The translations under genes and the position numbers were made by a program. DNA of 33,219 nucleotides, from positions 1-33,219 of the forward strand of contig DUVF01000009.1 of NCBI GenBank assembly GCA_012841165.1. Direction: 5' to 3'. The notes under the pieces are model-generated. The model saw only the letters and a program-made list of their open reading frames with translations. It searched no databases and was not told where the DNA came from. Source of the DNA: Clostridiales bacterium (GTDB taxonomy: Bacteria; Bacillota; Clostridia; Peptostreptococcales; Anaerovoracaceae). Below, in pieces: positions 25,207 to 33,219 of this stretch. How positions within the stretch are numbered: the stretch's first letter is position 1; the number at the start of each line of letters is the position of its first letter.

Positions 25207-26716
25207 TCCTGTCGCTGCGCCGCCTTGCGACGCCACTCCCGAATCCGGTCTGCATGAAGCCTGTGGCTTATTCGGCATCTACAACGATTCAAAAACCGAG
25301 GTCGGCTCTATCGCTTACCACGGCCTGTACGCCTTACAACACCGCGGCCAGGAAAGCTGCGGCATAGCTATAAACGATGACGGCGTCATCGTCGGCGTGA
25401 AGGACGCCGGCCTGGTCGGCGAAGTCTTCACCCGCGAGGTGCTTGAATCTCTTCCCCGGGGCAATATGGCAATCGGCCACTGCCTCTACGGTGCGCCTGA
25501 TGTGAATACGCCGATCAATGCTCAACCGCTGATTGTCCGCCACATCAAAGGCAACATGGCTATCGGCCACAACGGCGCATTGACCAACGCCAGCCAGTTG
25601 CGTGAGGAATTAGAACTGACCGGCGCCATCTTCCAAACCGCCAGTGACGCCGAGGTAATCGCCTACATCATCACCCGCGAACGCTTGACGGCAGCATCGA
25701 TCGAAGAAGCCGTCACCCGTGCCATGTATAAATTGGCCGGAGCGTATTCACTGGTCATCATGTCGCCGAAAAAACTGCTGGCAGCCCGCGATCTGCGCGG
25801 TTTTCGACCCCTCTGCATCGGCCGCATCGACAACAGCTTCGTCATCGCCTCCGAAAGCTGCGCTTTAGACGGTATCGGCGCGCGTTTTGTGCGGAATGTC
25901 AAACCGGGCGAGATCATCCTGATAGACGAAAACGGCATGAAAAGCATCGAAGAGCATTGTCCGCCCGAACAAGATCTGAAAAAACACACCAGCATGTGCG
26001 TGTTTGAATATATTTACTTTGCCCGACCGGATTCGGTGATCGACGGCAGCTCTGTCCATGTCGCACGAAAGCGGGCAGGAGCCATCCTGGCGCAGACTCA
26101 TCCGGTTGACGCCGATGTCGTGATCGGCGTTCCCGACTCCGGGCTTGACGCCGCCATCGGTTATGCGCATGAAGCGGGCATCCCCTATGATATGGGTTTG
26201 CTTAAGAATAAGTACATTGGCCGGAGCTTCATAGTACCGACGCAGGTGCAACGCGAAAGCGTGCTGCGCATTAAGTTGAACGCTATCTCTTCTACTGTAA
26301 AAGGCAAACGAGTGGTCATGATCGATGACTCCATCGTCCGCGGCACAACCAGCCGGCGCATCGTCCATATGCTGCGCATTGCCGGCGCCGTCGAGGTGCA
26401 TATGCGCATCTCAGCGCCACCCTTTGCTCATCCCTGCTACTTCGGCACCGATATCAAATCACGCAACAACCTGATCGCCGCCAATCATTCGACAGAGGAG
26501 ATCGCCCGCATCATCGGCGTCGACTCGCTCGGATTCCTGCCGATCGACAGAGTGAACGATTTGGCTGCTCTTACGCCACTTGGTTTCTGCAACGGCTGCT
26601 TTACCGGTGACTATCCGATTCCGCCTCCGGAGCAGGATTCTGACCAGATCGCCAAATATGCTAAGCCGCTCAAGAGCGGTGGCGACAATACAAAAAAGGA
26701 TAATAAAGATGAATAG
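25199..26716 (+). CDS. purF: Amidophosphoribosyltransferase (Fe-S type)
   Basis: Committed step of purine synthesis: PRPP + glutamine to phosphoribosylamine. 505 residues from ATG 25199, which overlaps the purE stop and has AAAGGA about 10 bases upstream. A propeptide of about 22 residues precedes the nucleophile Cys in [10 protein letters not shown]. Glutaminase stretch [22 protein letters not shown]-binding [16 protein letters not shown]. Cysteines that match the [4Fe-4S] ligands of the B. subtilis enzyme are seen in [18 protein letters not shown] and [12 protein letters not shown], fitting an oxygen-sensitive enzyme. A Lys/Asp-rich tail closes the protein. Overlaps purM by 8 bases. Confidence 0.96.
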   Translation: MTNPVAAPPCDATPESGLHEACGLFGIYNDSKTEVGSIAYHGLYALQHRGQESCGIAINDDGVIVGVKDAGLVGEVFTREVLESLPRGNMAIGHCLYGAPDVNTPINAQPLIVRHIKGNMAIGHNGALTNASQLREELELTGAIFQTASDAEVIAYIITRERLTAASIEEAVTRAMYKLAGAYSLVIMSPKKLLAARDLRGFRPLCIGRIDNSFVIASESCALDGIGARFVRNVKPGEIILIDENGMKSIEEHCPPEQDLKKHTSMCVFEYIYFARPDSVIDGSSVHVARKRAGAILAQTHPVDADVVIGVPDSGLDAAIGYAHEAGIPYDMGLLKNKYIGRSFIVPTQVQRESVLRIKLNAISSTVKGKRVVMIDDSIVRGTTSRRIVHMLRIAGAVEVHMRISAPPFAHPCYFGTDIKSRNNLIAANHSTEEIARIIGVDSLGFLPIDRVNDLAALTPLGFCNGCFTGDYPIPPPEQDSDQIAKYAKPLKSGGDNTKKDNKDE

Positions 26717-27761
26717 TTTCAGCCAATCGTATAAGGATTCAGGCGTTGATATCACCGCCGGCTATAAGGCGGTCGAATTGATGAAGGCTTCCGTCGCCCG
26801 CACACTGACTCCGGGCGTGGTCGGCGGCCTGGGCGGCTTTGGCGGCCTCTTTCGGCCTGATCTGACCGATATGAAAAAACCGATTCTGGTCTCCGGTACG
26901 GACGGCGTCGGCACCAAGCTGAAAATCGCCTTTCTGTTAGATAAGCACGATACTATCGGCATTGACTGCGTAGCGATGTGCGTCAATGATGTGCTTTGCA
27001 GCGGCGCCAGGCCTCTGTTTTTTTTAGATTATCTGGCGATCGGTTACAACCGGCCGGAAAAGGTAGCCGCCATCGTTTCCGGCGTCGCCGAAGGCTGTGT
27101 TCAGGCTAACTGCGCCCTGATCGGCGGGGAAACCGCCGAGATGCCCGGCTTGTATGGCCCGGACGAATACGATCTGGCAGGCTTTGCGGTCGGACTGGTC
27201 GACGAGGATGCGATCCTCGATCCCAACGCTGTCAAAAAAGGCGACGTTTTAATTGGCTTAGCCTCTTCAGGAATTCACTCGAATGGCTATTCGCTGGTCC
27301 GGCGAATCTTTAATGTTGATGATCAGGCGGCCAACCGGCTTAATATAATGGTAGACGAATTAGGCGAAACGCTGGGTGAAAATCTGCTGCGGCCAACCCG
27401 GATCTATGTCCGGGCGATCGACAGCCTGCTTGCCGAAGTGCCGGTTAAGGCGATCTCGCACATTACCGGCGGCGGCTTCTATGAGAATATACCGCGCATG
27501 CTGCCGAACGGCTGTAGCGCAAAGATTCAAAAGGGAGCGCTTCCGGTTCTGCCTATTTTCCAACTGATGCAGCGAACCGCCCATTTAGAAGAACGCGAGA
27601 TGTACAATGTCTTCAATATGGGCGTCGGCCTGATGCTGGTAGTCGCCCCGGAATACGCCGACCAGACTCTGCGCCTGCTGACGGCGCAGGATGAGACCGC
27701 GACGGTGATTGGCGAAATTGTCGCCGGTTCGCCGGGCGAAAAGAGCGTGGTACTATGGTGA
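26709..27761 (+). CDS. purM: Phosphoribosylformylglycinamidine cyclo-ligase (AIR synthetase)
   Basis: ATP-dependent closure of the imidazole ring (FGAM to AIR). 350 residues from ATG 26709; an open frame extends back to 26580 but runs inside purF and lacks family sequence, while AAAAAGGA (26693-26700) lies 8 bases before the chosen start. Motifs: [53 protein letters not shown], the signature [11 protein letters not shown], and [14 protein letters not shown]. Length and order are normal for PurM. Confidence 0.97.
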   Translation: MNSFSQSYKDSGVDITAGYKAVELMKASVARTLTPGVVGGLGGFGGLFRPDLTDMKKPILVSGTDGVGTKLKIAFLLDKHDTIGIDCVAMCVNDVLCSGARPLFFLDYLAIGYNRPEKVAAIVSGVAEGCVQANCALIGGETAEMPGLYGPDEYDLAGFAVGLVDEDAILDPNAVKKGDVLIGLASSGIHSNGYSLVRRIFNVDDQAANRLNIMVDELGETLGENLLRPTRIYVRAIDSLLAEVPVKAISHITGGGFYENIPRMLPNGCSAKIQKGALPVLPIFQLMQRTAHLEEREMYNVFNMGVGLMLVVAPEYADQTLRLLTAQDETATVIGEIVAGSPGEKSVVLW

Positions 27762-28417
27762 ATATAGCAGTGCTGATTTCCGGCGGCGGTACCAATCTGC
27801 AGGCTTTGCTCGACGCTGAAGCAGCCGGTAAGATCCCCCGCGGAAAGATCGCCCTGGTCGTATCGAGCAAAGCCGACGCCTATGGCTTAGTGAGGGCGGC
27901 CAACCACGGCGTTCCTACCGCCGTGGCCGAGCGTCGCGCCTACCCTGACTGCGCGGCGTTCGAAGCGGCCATTCAGGCCGCCCTGGCCGCCCATCAAATC
28001 GACTTAGTCATCCTGGCGGGCTTCCTTTCCATCCTGAGTCCCGCCTTCACCGAGGTCTGGCGCGGACGCATCGTAAATGTCCACCCTTCCCTGCTGCCCG
28101 CCTTCGGCGGCGACGGCATGTACGGCCTCAAGGTTCACGAAGCCGTTCTGGCCAGCGGTGTTCCGGTTACCGGGGCTACCGTCCACCATGTCAATGAAGT
28201 TATCGACGGCGGCGATATCATCCTTCAAAAATCTGTCGCCGTTCAAGCCGGCGACACACCGGAAATCTTACAACGCCGGGTCATGGAAGAAGCCGAGTGG
28301 CGCATTCTCCCGGAAGCAGTTGCGCAGCTCTGCCTTTTGTGGGATGATAAACAGAAAGCACCGGGCGTCCTGCCGTCCGCTTCCAAATCCACGAAAGGCG
28401 AGGTGACAAACATATGA
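27755..28417 (+). CDS. purN: Phosphoribosylglycinamide formyltransferase (10-formyl-THF type)
   Basis: Formylates GAR using 10-formyl-THF. 220 residues, slightly long because of a C-terminal tail rich in Ser, Lys and Thr. Catalytic residues can be placed: Asn108 and His110 in [10 protein letters not shown], and Asp151 in [11 protein letters not shown]-terminal [15 protein letters not shown] is typical. The ATG at 27755 overlaps the purM stop; a GTG immediately follows and could serve instead. No strong ribosome binding site is visible, so it relies on coupling to purM. The formyl donor is made by the fhs product encoded nearby. Confidence 0.96.
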   Translation: MVNIAVLISGGGTNLQALLDAEAAGKIPRGKIALVVSSKADAYGLVRAANHGVPTAVAERRAYPDCAAFEAAIQAALAAHQIDLVILAGFLSILSPAFTEVWRGRIVNVHPSLLPAFGGDGMYGLKVHEAVLASGVPVTGATVHHVNEVIDGGDIILQKSVAVQAGDTPEILQRRVMEEAEWRILPEAVAQLCLLWDDKQKAPGVLPSASKSTKGEVTNI

Positions 28418-29202
28418 AAAGCATCGAACTGAACGACTATCTGCGCAACAAATCCTATCCCGGCCGGGGCATAATAATAGGCACCAACGACAAAGGCAGC
28501 CACGGCGTCATCGCCTACTTCCTCATGGGCCGCAGCGAAAACAGCCGCAACCGCGTTTTCAAATCCGAAGGAGACGGCCTGCGCACCGAAGCTTTTGACC
28601 CTGTCAAAGTAACCGATCCCTCATTGATCATCTATTCGCCGGTTAAAGTCCATTCCCGCGTCACCATTGTCACCAACGGCGACCAGACCGACACCATTTA
28701 TGACGCGCTGCTTCGCTTGGACGCCGCCAAGGGCAACACTGAGGGAGCTCTACTTACCGACAGCTCTCAATCTGTTCTCAGTTTCCGGGCTTTCACCGAA
28801 GCTCTGACCACGCGGACCTTTGAACCTGACGCACCCAATTATACACCGCGCATCTCCGGTATGCTCTATGCCGGCGGAGATTTTTCCAGCTATCATCTGT
28901 CAATTTTAAAAACCGCTGAAGGCGATCCGATCACCTGCCATCGTTTTTATTACTCCTACCAATGCGTCGCGGGCATCGGTCACTTCCTGCACACCTATCA
29001 AGTTAACACCGAGCCGCTGCCTCCCTTTGAAGGCGACCCGCGACCCGTCACCATCCGCGGCAACATCGATAGCTTCACTTCAATGCTCTGGAAAAACCTC
29101 AACACCGAAAATAAAATTTCTTTGTTTGTCCGCTATATAAATTTGGTTGATCGCAGCTATGAAGACCGCATCATCAACCGCCACGAGGAGGCTGCTCTCT
29201 AA
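28414..29202 (+). CDS. purO: IMP cyclohydrolase, stand-alone (PurO/IMP_cyclohyd family)
   Basis: Predicted to close FAICAR to IMP, the last step of purine synthesis. 262 residues. The N-terminal pattern YLRNKSYPGRGIIIGTNDKG and then VIAYFLMGRSENSRNRVF, with PSLIIYSPVKV and ITNGDQTDTIYDAL-like segments, resembles the archaeal PurO-type cyclohydrolase family (Pfam IMP_cyclohyd), not the MGS-like N-terminal domain of ordinary PurH. It is followed immediately by a formyltransferase that lacks the cyclohydrolase domain, which makes the assignment strong by context. The start overlaps purN by four bases. Function is inferred from family and position. Confidence 0.88.
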   Translation: MKSIELNDYLRNKSYPGRGIIIGTNDKGSHGVIAYFLMGRSENSRNRVFKSEGDGLRTEAFDPVKVTDPSLIIYSPVKVHSRVTIVTNGDQTDTIYDALLRLDAAKGNTEGALLTDSSQSVLSFRAFTEALTTRTFEPDAPNYTPRISGMLYAGGDFSSYHLSILKTAEGDPITCHRFYYSYQCVAGIGHFLHTYQVNTEPLPPFEGDPRPVTIRGNIDSFTSMLWKNLNTENKISLFVRYINLVDRSYEDRIINRHEEAAL

Positions 29203-30371
29203 TGAAAGAAATGGAACTCAAATACGGCTGTAACCCGAATCAAAAACCGGCCCGCATTTTCATAGACAACGGTGAACTGCCGCTGACCATTTTGAACGGA
29301 AAACCGGGCTACATCAACCTTTTAGACGCGCTCAACGGCTGGCAGCTGGTGCGCGAACTGAAACAAGCGACCGGGCTGCCGGCGGCGACTTCTTTCAAAC
29401 ACGTCAGCCCGGCGGGGGCCGCCCTCGGCCTGCCCCTGTCTGATGAATTGCGCGCCATCTACTTCGCGCCGGCCGATCTCAGCCCCCTTGGCTGCGCCTA
29501 CGTGCGCGCCCGCGGCGCCGACCGGATGTCCGCCTTCGGTGATTTCATCGCTCTTTCCGATGTCTGCGATGAGGCTACCGCCCGGCTGATCGAACACGAG
29601 GTATCGGACGGCATCATCGCCCCCGGTTTTGAGCCGGTCGCCGTCGAGATTCTGAAAAAAAAGCGTAAGGGCAGCTATCCCGTCATTGCCATAGACCCGG
29701 CCTATGAGCCGAAAGCTGTCGAAACTCGGGAAGTCTTCGGCATCTCCTTCGAACAGGGGCGCAATGAATACAAAATTGACAACAGCGCACTTGATCAGAT
29801 TGTCACCAAAAAGACCGCCTTCCCTGCGGAAGCCCGACGCGATCTCGTCCTGGCTTTAATTACATTGAAATACACGCAGTCCAACTCGGTCTGCTATACC
29901 TATGACGGCCAGACCATCGGCGTCGGCGCCGGACAGCAGTCGCGCATCCACTGCACCCGTCTGGCGGGAGATAAAGCCGATCTCTGGCAGCTCCGGCGAC
30001 ATCCCAAGGTAATCGACCTGCCCTTCCGCTCCGATATCGGCCGGCCCGACCGCGATAATGCAATCGCCGTCTACCTGAGCGAAGATTTTGCCGACGTCAT
30101 TAGCGAAGGCAACTGGTCGCGTCTTTTTACCTCACAACCAGCCCCGCTCACCACCGAAGAACGCAAGGACTGGCTGTCCAAAACAAGCGATGTCTGCCTG
30201 GGCAGCGACGCCTTTTTTCCCTTTGACGACAACATCCGCCGCGCCTACCGGAGCGGCGTCCGCTATGTCGCCCAGCCCGGCGGCTCAATTCGCGACCAGC
30301 TGGTGATCGATACCTGCAATGAACTCGGCATCGTAATGGCCTTTACCGGCCTGCGTCTGTTCCATCACTGA
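29202..30371 (+). CDS. purH: AICAR formyltransferase without the IMP cyclohydrolase domain
   Basis: Transfers a formyl group from 10-formyl-THF to AICAR, giving FAICAR. 389 residues, against about 510-530 for fused PurH; the missing part is the N-terminal cyclohydrolase domain. Motifs: ELKYGCNPNQKPA at the start, the catalytic Lys-His stretch SFKHVSPAGAALG at about residues 65-77, LGCAYVRARGADRMSAFGDF, LKYTQSNSVCYTYDGQTIG, GAGQQSRIHCTRLAGDKA, and SDAFFPFDDNI with YVAQPGGSIRD near the end. GAGGAGG (29185-29191) precedes the ATG, which shares one base with the previous stop. Together with the preceding gene it replaces the usual bifunctional PurH. Confidence 0.94.
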   Translation: MKEMELKYGCNPNQKPARIFIDNGELPLTILNGKPGYINLLDALNGWQLVRELKQATGLPAATSFKHVSPAGAALGLPLSDELRAIYFAPADLSPLGCAYVRARGADRMSAFGDFIALSDVCDEATARLIEHEVSDGIIAPGFEPVAVEILKKKRKGSYPVIAIDPAYEPKAVETREVFGISFEQGRNEYKIDNSALDQIVTKKTAFPAEARRDLVLALITLKYTQSNSVCYTYDGQTIGVGAGQQSRIHCTRLAGDKADLWQLRRHPKVIDLPFRSDIGRPDRDNAIAVYLSEDFADVISEGNWSRLFTSQPAPLTTEERKDWLSKTSDVCLGSDAFFPFDDNIRRAYRSGVRYVAQPGGSIRDQLVIDTCNELGIVMAFTGLRLFHH

Positions 30372-30468
30372 TTTGAAATCGCGCAGAATATGACCAAATG
30401 CCTGTCGATCATCATGATTGCCGGGTATTCCGGTTCCAAAAAGCTGCGCCTTAGCAGGAGTTGTTAAT

Positions 30469-31896
30469 ATGAACTTATTAGTCATCGGCGGTGGCGGCCG
30501 TGAGCACGCAATTATTAAAAAGCTGCGCGAAAACCCCACCGTTAAAGAAATCTATTGCCTGCCCGGCAATGGCGGCATTGCCGACGACGCCATCTGCGTG
30601 CCGATCAAAGCCACCGACATCGAAGGCATAGTCGCCTTTGTGAAATCACAAACGATCGATTTCGCCCTCGTCTGTCCGGATGACCCACTAGCTATGGGGG
30701 CGGTCGACCGTTTGACGGAATTAGGCATACCCACCTTTGGGCCAACCGCTTTGGCAGCTGAGATCGAAAGCAGCAAGGTGTTCGCCAAAAATTTAATGAA
30801 ACAAAACAACATCCCCACCGCCGCTTACGCCGTCTATGATGATCCCGACCAGGCTCTGTCCGCCATCCTTACTCAGAATCGCTGGCCGGTCGTCATCAAA
30901 GCGGACGGTCTGGCACTGGGCAAAGGCGTTCTCATCGTGGAAACAGCTGAGGCAGCCGCCGCAGCGTTAAAGATGATCATGACCGACCGCGCCTTTGGCA
31001 ACAGCGGCAAACATGTAGTCGTCGAAGAATTTTTGACCGGCCCGGAAGTGTCCGTGCTGGCCTTCACAGACGGTCGGACGCTGGTTCCGATGATCTCTTC
31101 AATGGATCACAAGCGGGCGCTTGACGGAGACAAAGGTTTGAACACCGGCGGAATGGGCGCCGTTGCACCCAATCCATGCTACACGCCGGAGATCGCTGAA
31201 CGCTGTCGGCACGAAATCTTTCTTCCGACCGTTAACGCCATGCGCGAAGCCGGCCGGCCTTTTAAAGGCTGCCTTTATTTCGGCTTAATGCTTACAGCAG
31301 AAGGTCCTAAGGTGATCGAATATAACTGCCGCTTCGGTGATCCTGAAGCCCAGGTAGTGCTGCCCTTATTGGAAACCGATTTGCTGACCATCTGCCAGGC
31401 AGTCGTTTCTGAAAAGCTTGACGAACTGCCGGTGCAATTCAAAGATGCCTCGGCTTGTTGCGTAGTGGCGGCTTCCGGCGGTTATCCGGCCGCCTATCAA
31501 ACCGGCTATCCAATCAGCGGCCTCGATCAGGCAGTCTCTGATCCGGCCATCTCGATTTTTCATGCCGGCACCAAATTAGAAGCGACACAGACCGCAGATC
31601 TGTCCCATTCCACCCAGCCAGCTCATTCACCGGCCCTTTCAACTGCCCTTCCAGAAGGCTCCTCCGACTCCTCGATCGGCCCAACCAACAACAAAGCCTC
31701 CCCGGCAATACTGACCGGCGGCGGCCGGGTACTCGGCGTCACCGCCATCGCGCCCAGCCTGACTGAAGCGATCGACCGGGCTTATCAGGCAATCAACAAA
31801 ATAAATTTCAATAATATCCACTACCGCCGCGACATCGGTCGCCGGGCTCTCACAGAGGAGGAGACATGCCATGGCCGTTCAACGAATCTATGTTGA
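30469..31896 (+). CDS. purD: Phosphoribosylamine-glycine ligase with a low-complexity insert
   Basis: Makes GAR from phosphoribosylamine, glycine and ATP (ATP-grasp enzyme). 475 residues from ATG 30469, with CAGGAG 8 bases upstream; usual length is about 420-430. Motifs: LVIGGGGREHAI, VVIKADGLALGKGV, VVEEFLTGPEVSVLAF, DHKRALDGDKGLNTGGMGA, and EYNCRFGDPEAQVVLPLL. Between FHAGTKLE and GGGRVLGVTAI, where a link of fewer than ten residues is normal, there are about 44 residues rich in Ser, Thr, Ala and Pro (coded by 31582-31713). The C-terminus also runs about 15 residues past the usual RRDIG.RAL end and overlaps purL by 26 bases. The ATP-grasp core is intact. Confidence 0.95.
   Translation: MNLLVIGGGGREHAIIKKLRENPTVKEIYCLPGNGGIADDAICVPIKATDIEGIVAFVKSQTIDFALVCPDDPLAMGAVDRLTELGIPTFGPTALAAEIESSKVFAKNLMKQNNIPTAAYAVYDDPDQALSAILTQNRWPVVIKADGLALGKGVLIVETAEAAAAALKMIMTDRAFGNSGKHVVVEEFLTGPEVSVLAFTDGRTLVPMISSMDHKRALDGDKGLNTGGMGAVAPNPCYTPEIAERCRHEIFLPTVNAMREAGRPFKGCLYFGLMLTAEGPKVIEYNCRFGDPEAQVVLPLLETDLLTICQAVVSEKLDELPVQFKDASACCVVAASGGYPAAYQTGYPISGLDQAVSDPAISIFHAGTKLEATQTADLSHSTQPAHSPALSTALPEGSSDSSIGPTNNKASPAILTGGGRVLGVTAIAPSLTEAIDRAYQAINKINFNNIHYRRDIGRRALTEEETCHGRSTNLC
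31582..31713 (+). repeat. Low-complexity insert region in purD
   Basis: Codes for about 44 residues (approximately 372-415 of PurD) dominated by Ser, Thr, Ala and Pro, including QPAHSPALSTALP and SSDSSIGPTNNK. It is in frame and has no clear repeat unit. It enlarges a short surface link near the end of the enzyme. Confidence 0.65.
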
Positions 31897-33219
31897 AAAA
31901 ATTTCCGGTTTCAATGTGGAAGCCGAACAGCTGCTGAATGATTTACGAACCTTCGTCGGCATTCGCAATCTAACCGGACTGCGCTTATTAAATCGCTATG
32001 ACGTCGAGGGAATTGACGAAGCGACCTTCATAAGTTGCCAAAAAACGATATTTTCCGAACCGCAGGTCGACCGGATCTACTTCGCCATTCCGGCGGCTGA
32101 CAACATCCTGGCTGTCGAATACCTGCCCGGCCAATTCGACCAAAGAGCCGATTCCTGCGCTCAATGCATTCAAATACTCTCGCAGGTAGAAAAGCCCTTT
32201 GTGCGCACCGCCCGTGTCTATCTTTTCGACGGTCCGCTCACCACAGAAGAACTGACCGCCATCCGCGATTATCTGATTAATCCGGTCGAAAGCCGGGAAG
32301 CTCCTCTGGCAGCTTTTACAACACTGGTCAAGGAATACCAGAAACCGGATCCGGTGCCTGTCCTATCGGGCTTCCGGCAGTTTTCAACCGAAGGCCTGCG
32401 CGCTTTCTGCGACGAATATAGCTTGGCGATGGATCTGGCCGATCTCGAATTCTGCCAATCATATTTCCAAAGCGAAGATCGCGATCCGACCCTAACGGAG
32501 ATCCGGATGATAGACACCTACTGGTCCGATCACTGCCGTCATACCACATTCCACACGATCCTGAATCCCATTAAAATAGAACATCCTTCCGTAAGACAAG
32601 CTTACGAACGCTATCGTCAGTTAAGGCAGAAGCTGGGCCGCGAAGACAAACCGGAAAGCCTGATGGATCTGGCGACTATCGGTACCCGGGCGCTTAAAGC
32701 GGAAGGCCGCCTGCCCTACCTTGACGAATCGGAAGAGATCAACGCCTGCTCGGTAAAATTGGACGTTGACGTCGATGGCCAAAACGAACCCTGGCTGCTG
32801 ATGTTTAAAAATGAAACCCACAATCATCCGACTGAAATGGAACCCTTCGGCGGAGCTGCTACCTGTGTCGGCGGCGCTATCCGCGATCCTCTTTCCGGCC
32901 GGGCTTATGCCTACCAGGCCATGCGTGTCACCGGTGCCGGAGATCCTCTGACGCCGTTTTCAGAAACGCTGCCCGGTAAATTGCCACAGCGGTGCATCAC
33001 TAGAACGGCTGCGGCAGGCTACAGCTCCTATGGCAACCAGGTAGGTCTGGCAGCCGGCCAGGTGCGCGAACTCTACCATCCGGGCTATGTCGCCAAGCGA
33101 ATGGAGCTGGGTGCAATCATCGCCGCTGCTCCGGCTTCTCATGTGATTCGCCAGACCCCCGAGCCCGGCGATCTGGTTATTTTGCTCGGCGGCCGAACCG
33201 GCCGCGACGGTTGCGGCGG
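31871..33219 (+). CDS. purL: Phosphoribosylformylglycinamidine synthase, single-chain clostridial type (3' end outside window)
   Basis: Converts FGAR to FGAM with glutamine and ATP. 449 codons are present and the frame is open to the right edge; family members of this type are about 1250 residues. The ATG at 31871 is preferred (GAGGAG at about 31856-31861); an ATG at 31866 is out of frame. Motifs: a PurS-like N-terminal part (MAVQRIYVEKISGFNVEAE), linker DTYWSDHCRHTTF at about 218, FKNETHNHPTEMEPFGGAAT near 315, GGAIRDPLSGRAYAYQAMRV, and GGRTGRDGCGG at the edge. The order matches the large clostridial FGAM synthase (TIGR01857-like) more than E. coli PurL. It overlaps the purD 3' end by 26 bases and is the last visible gene of the operon. 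Confidence 0.93.
   Translation, partial: MAVQRIYVEKISGFNVEAEQLLNDLRTFVGIRNLTGLRLLNRYDVEGIDEATFISCQKTIFSEPQVDRIYFAIPAADNILAVEYLPGQFDQRADSCAQCIQILSQVEKPFVRTARVYLFDGPLTTEELTAIRDYLINPVESREAPLAAFTTLVKEYQKPDPVPVLSGFRQFSTEGLRAFCDEYSLAMDLADLEFCQSYFQSEDRDPTLTEIRMIDTYWSDHCRHTTFHTILNPIKIEHPSVRQAYERYRQLRQKLGREDKPESLMDLATIGTRALKAEGRLPYLDESEEINACSVKLDVDVDGQNEPWLLMFKNETHNHPTEMEPFGGAATCVGGAIRDPLSGRAYAYQAMRVTGAGDPLTPFSETLPGKLPQRCITRTAAAGYSSYGNQVGLAAGQVRELYHPGYVAKRMELGAIIAAAPASHVIRQTPEPGDLVILLGGRTGRDGCG

Larger units (their letters stand above)
26709..28417 (+). other. Translationally coupled purM-purN segment of the pur operon
   Basis: From purF to the AICAR formyltransferase gene every junction overlaps: purF/purM by 8 bases (ATGAATAG), purM/purN by 7 (ATGGTGA), purN/cyclohydrolase by 4 (ATGA), and cyclohydrolase/formyltransferase by 1 (TAATG). 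This points to strict co-translation of a single mRNA. Confidence 0.7.

Overview
The window is a compact, moderately GC-rich bacterial chromosome segment. Its genes are those of a strictly anaerobic, Gram-positive-type (Bacillota/Clostridia-like) organism. The pointers are strong AGGAGG-type ribosome binding sites, a T-box leader, pyruvate:ferredoxin oxidoreductase, the oxygen-sensitive two-subunit fumarase, formate-tetrahydrofolate ligase, meso-diaminopimelate dehydrogenase, a clostridial-type single-chain PurL, an Fe-S-type PurF, and a purine pathway with separate IMP cyclohydrolase and AICAR formyltransferase. I cannot name a genus. I see no mobile elements, tRNA or rRNA genes, CRISPR arrays or phage genes. 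The window is almost entirely core metabolism, and I do not see a convincing undescribed multi-gene system.

Layout. 1-960: 3' end of an MgtE-type Mg2+ transporter and a LUD-family protein. 1107-2450: glutamate dehydrogenase with its own promoter and unusual codon use, converging on the next operon. 2509-5213 (minus): fumarase alpha, fumarase beta and malic enzyme. 5494-9033 (minus): pyruvate:ferredoxin oxidoreductase with its own terminator. 9360-10823: AI-2E-family permease. 10829-12966: ornithine carbamoyltransferase (minus) and carbamate kinase (plus), divergent. 13097-16099: MreB/Mbl, a THUMP-domain RNA methyltransferase and a formate/nitrite transporter in one overlapping operon. 16171-17850 (minus): formate-tetrahydrofolate ligase. 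17990-23423: promoter, valine-type T-box leader and ilvB-ilvN-ilvC-ilvD. 23437-24423 (minus): diaminopimelate dehydrogenase. 24694-33219: purE-purF-purM-purN-purO-(AICAR formyltransferase)-purD-purL, running off the end.

How the genes fit together. Fumarase, malic enzyme and PFOR make a path fumarate -> malate -> pyruvate -> acetyl-CoA plus reduced ferredoxin. Glutamate dehydrogenase links amino nitrogen to 2-oxoglutarate. Ornithine carbamoyltransferase plus carbamate kinase can make ATP from citrulline. The formate channel and formate-THF ligase feed 10-formyl-THF, which is the formyl donor for both PurN and the AICAR formyltransferase of the purine operon.

The most notable points are the valine-specifier T-box, the split (unfused) last two purine steps, a 33-bp tandem repeat that inserts a low-complexity loop into IlvD, a separate ~44-residue Ser/Thr/Ala/Pro-rich insert in PurD, a terminator hairpin built into the last codons of the malic enzyme gene, and the atypical codon use of gdhA.
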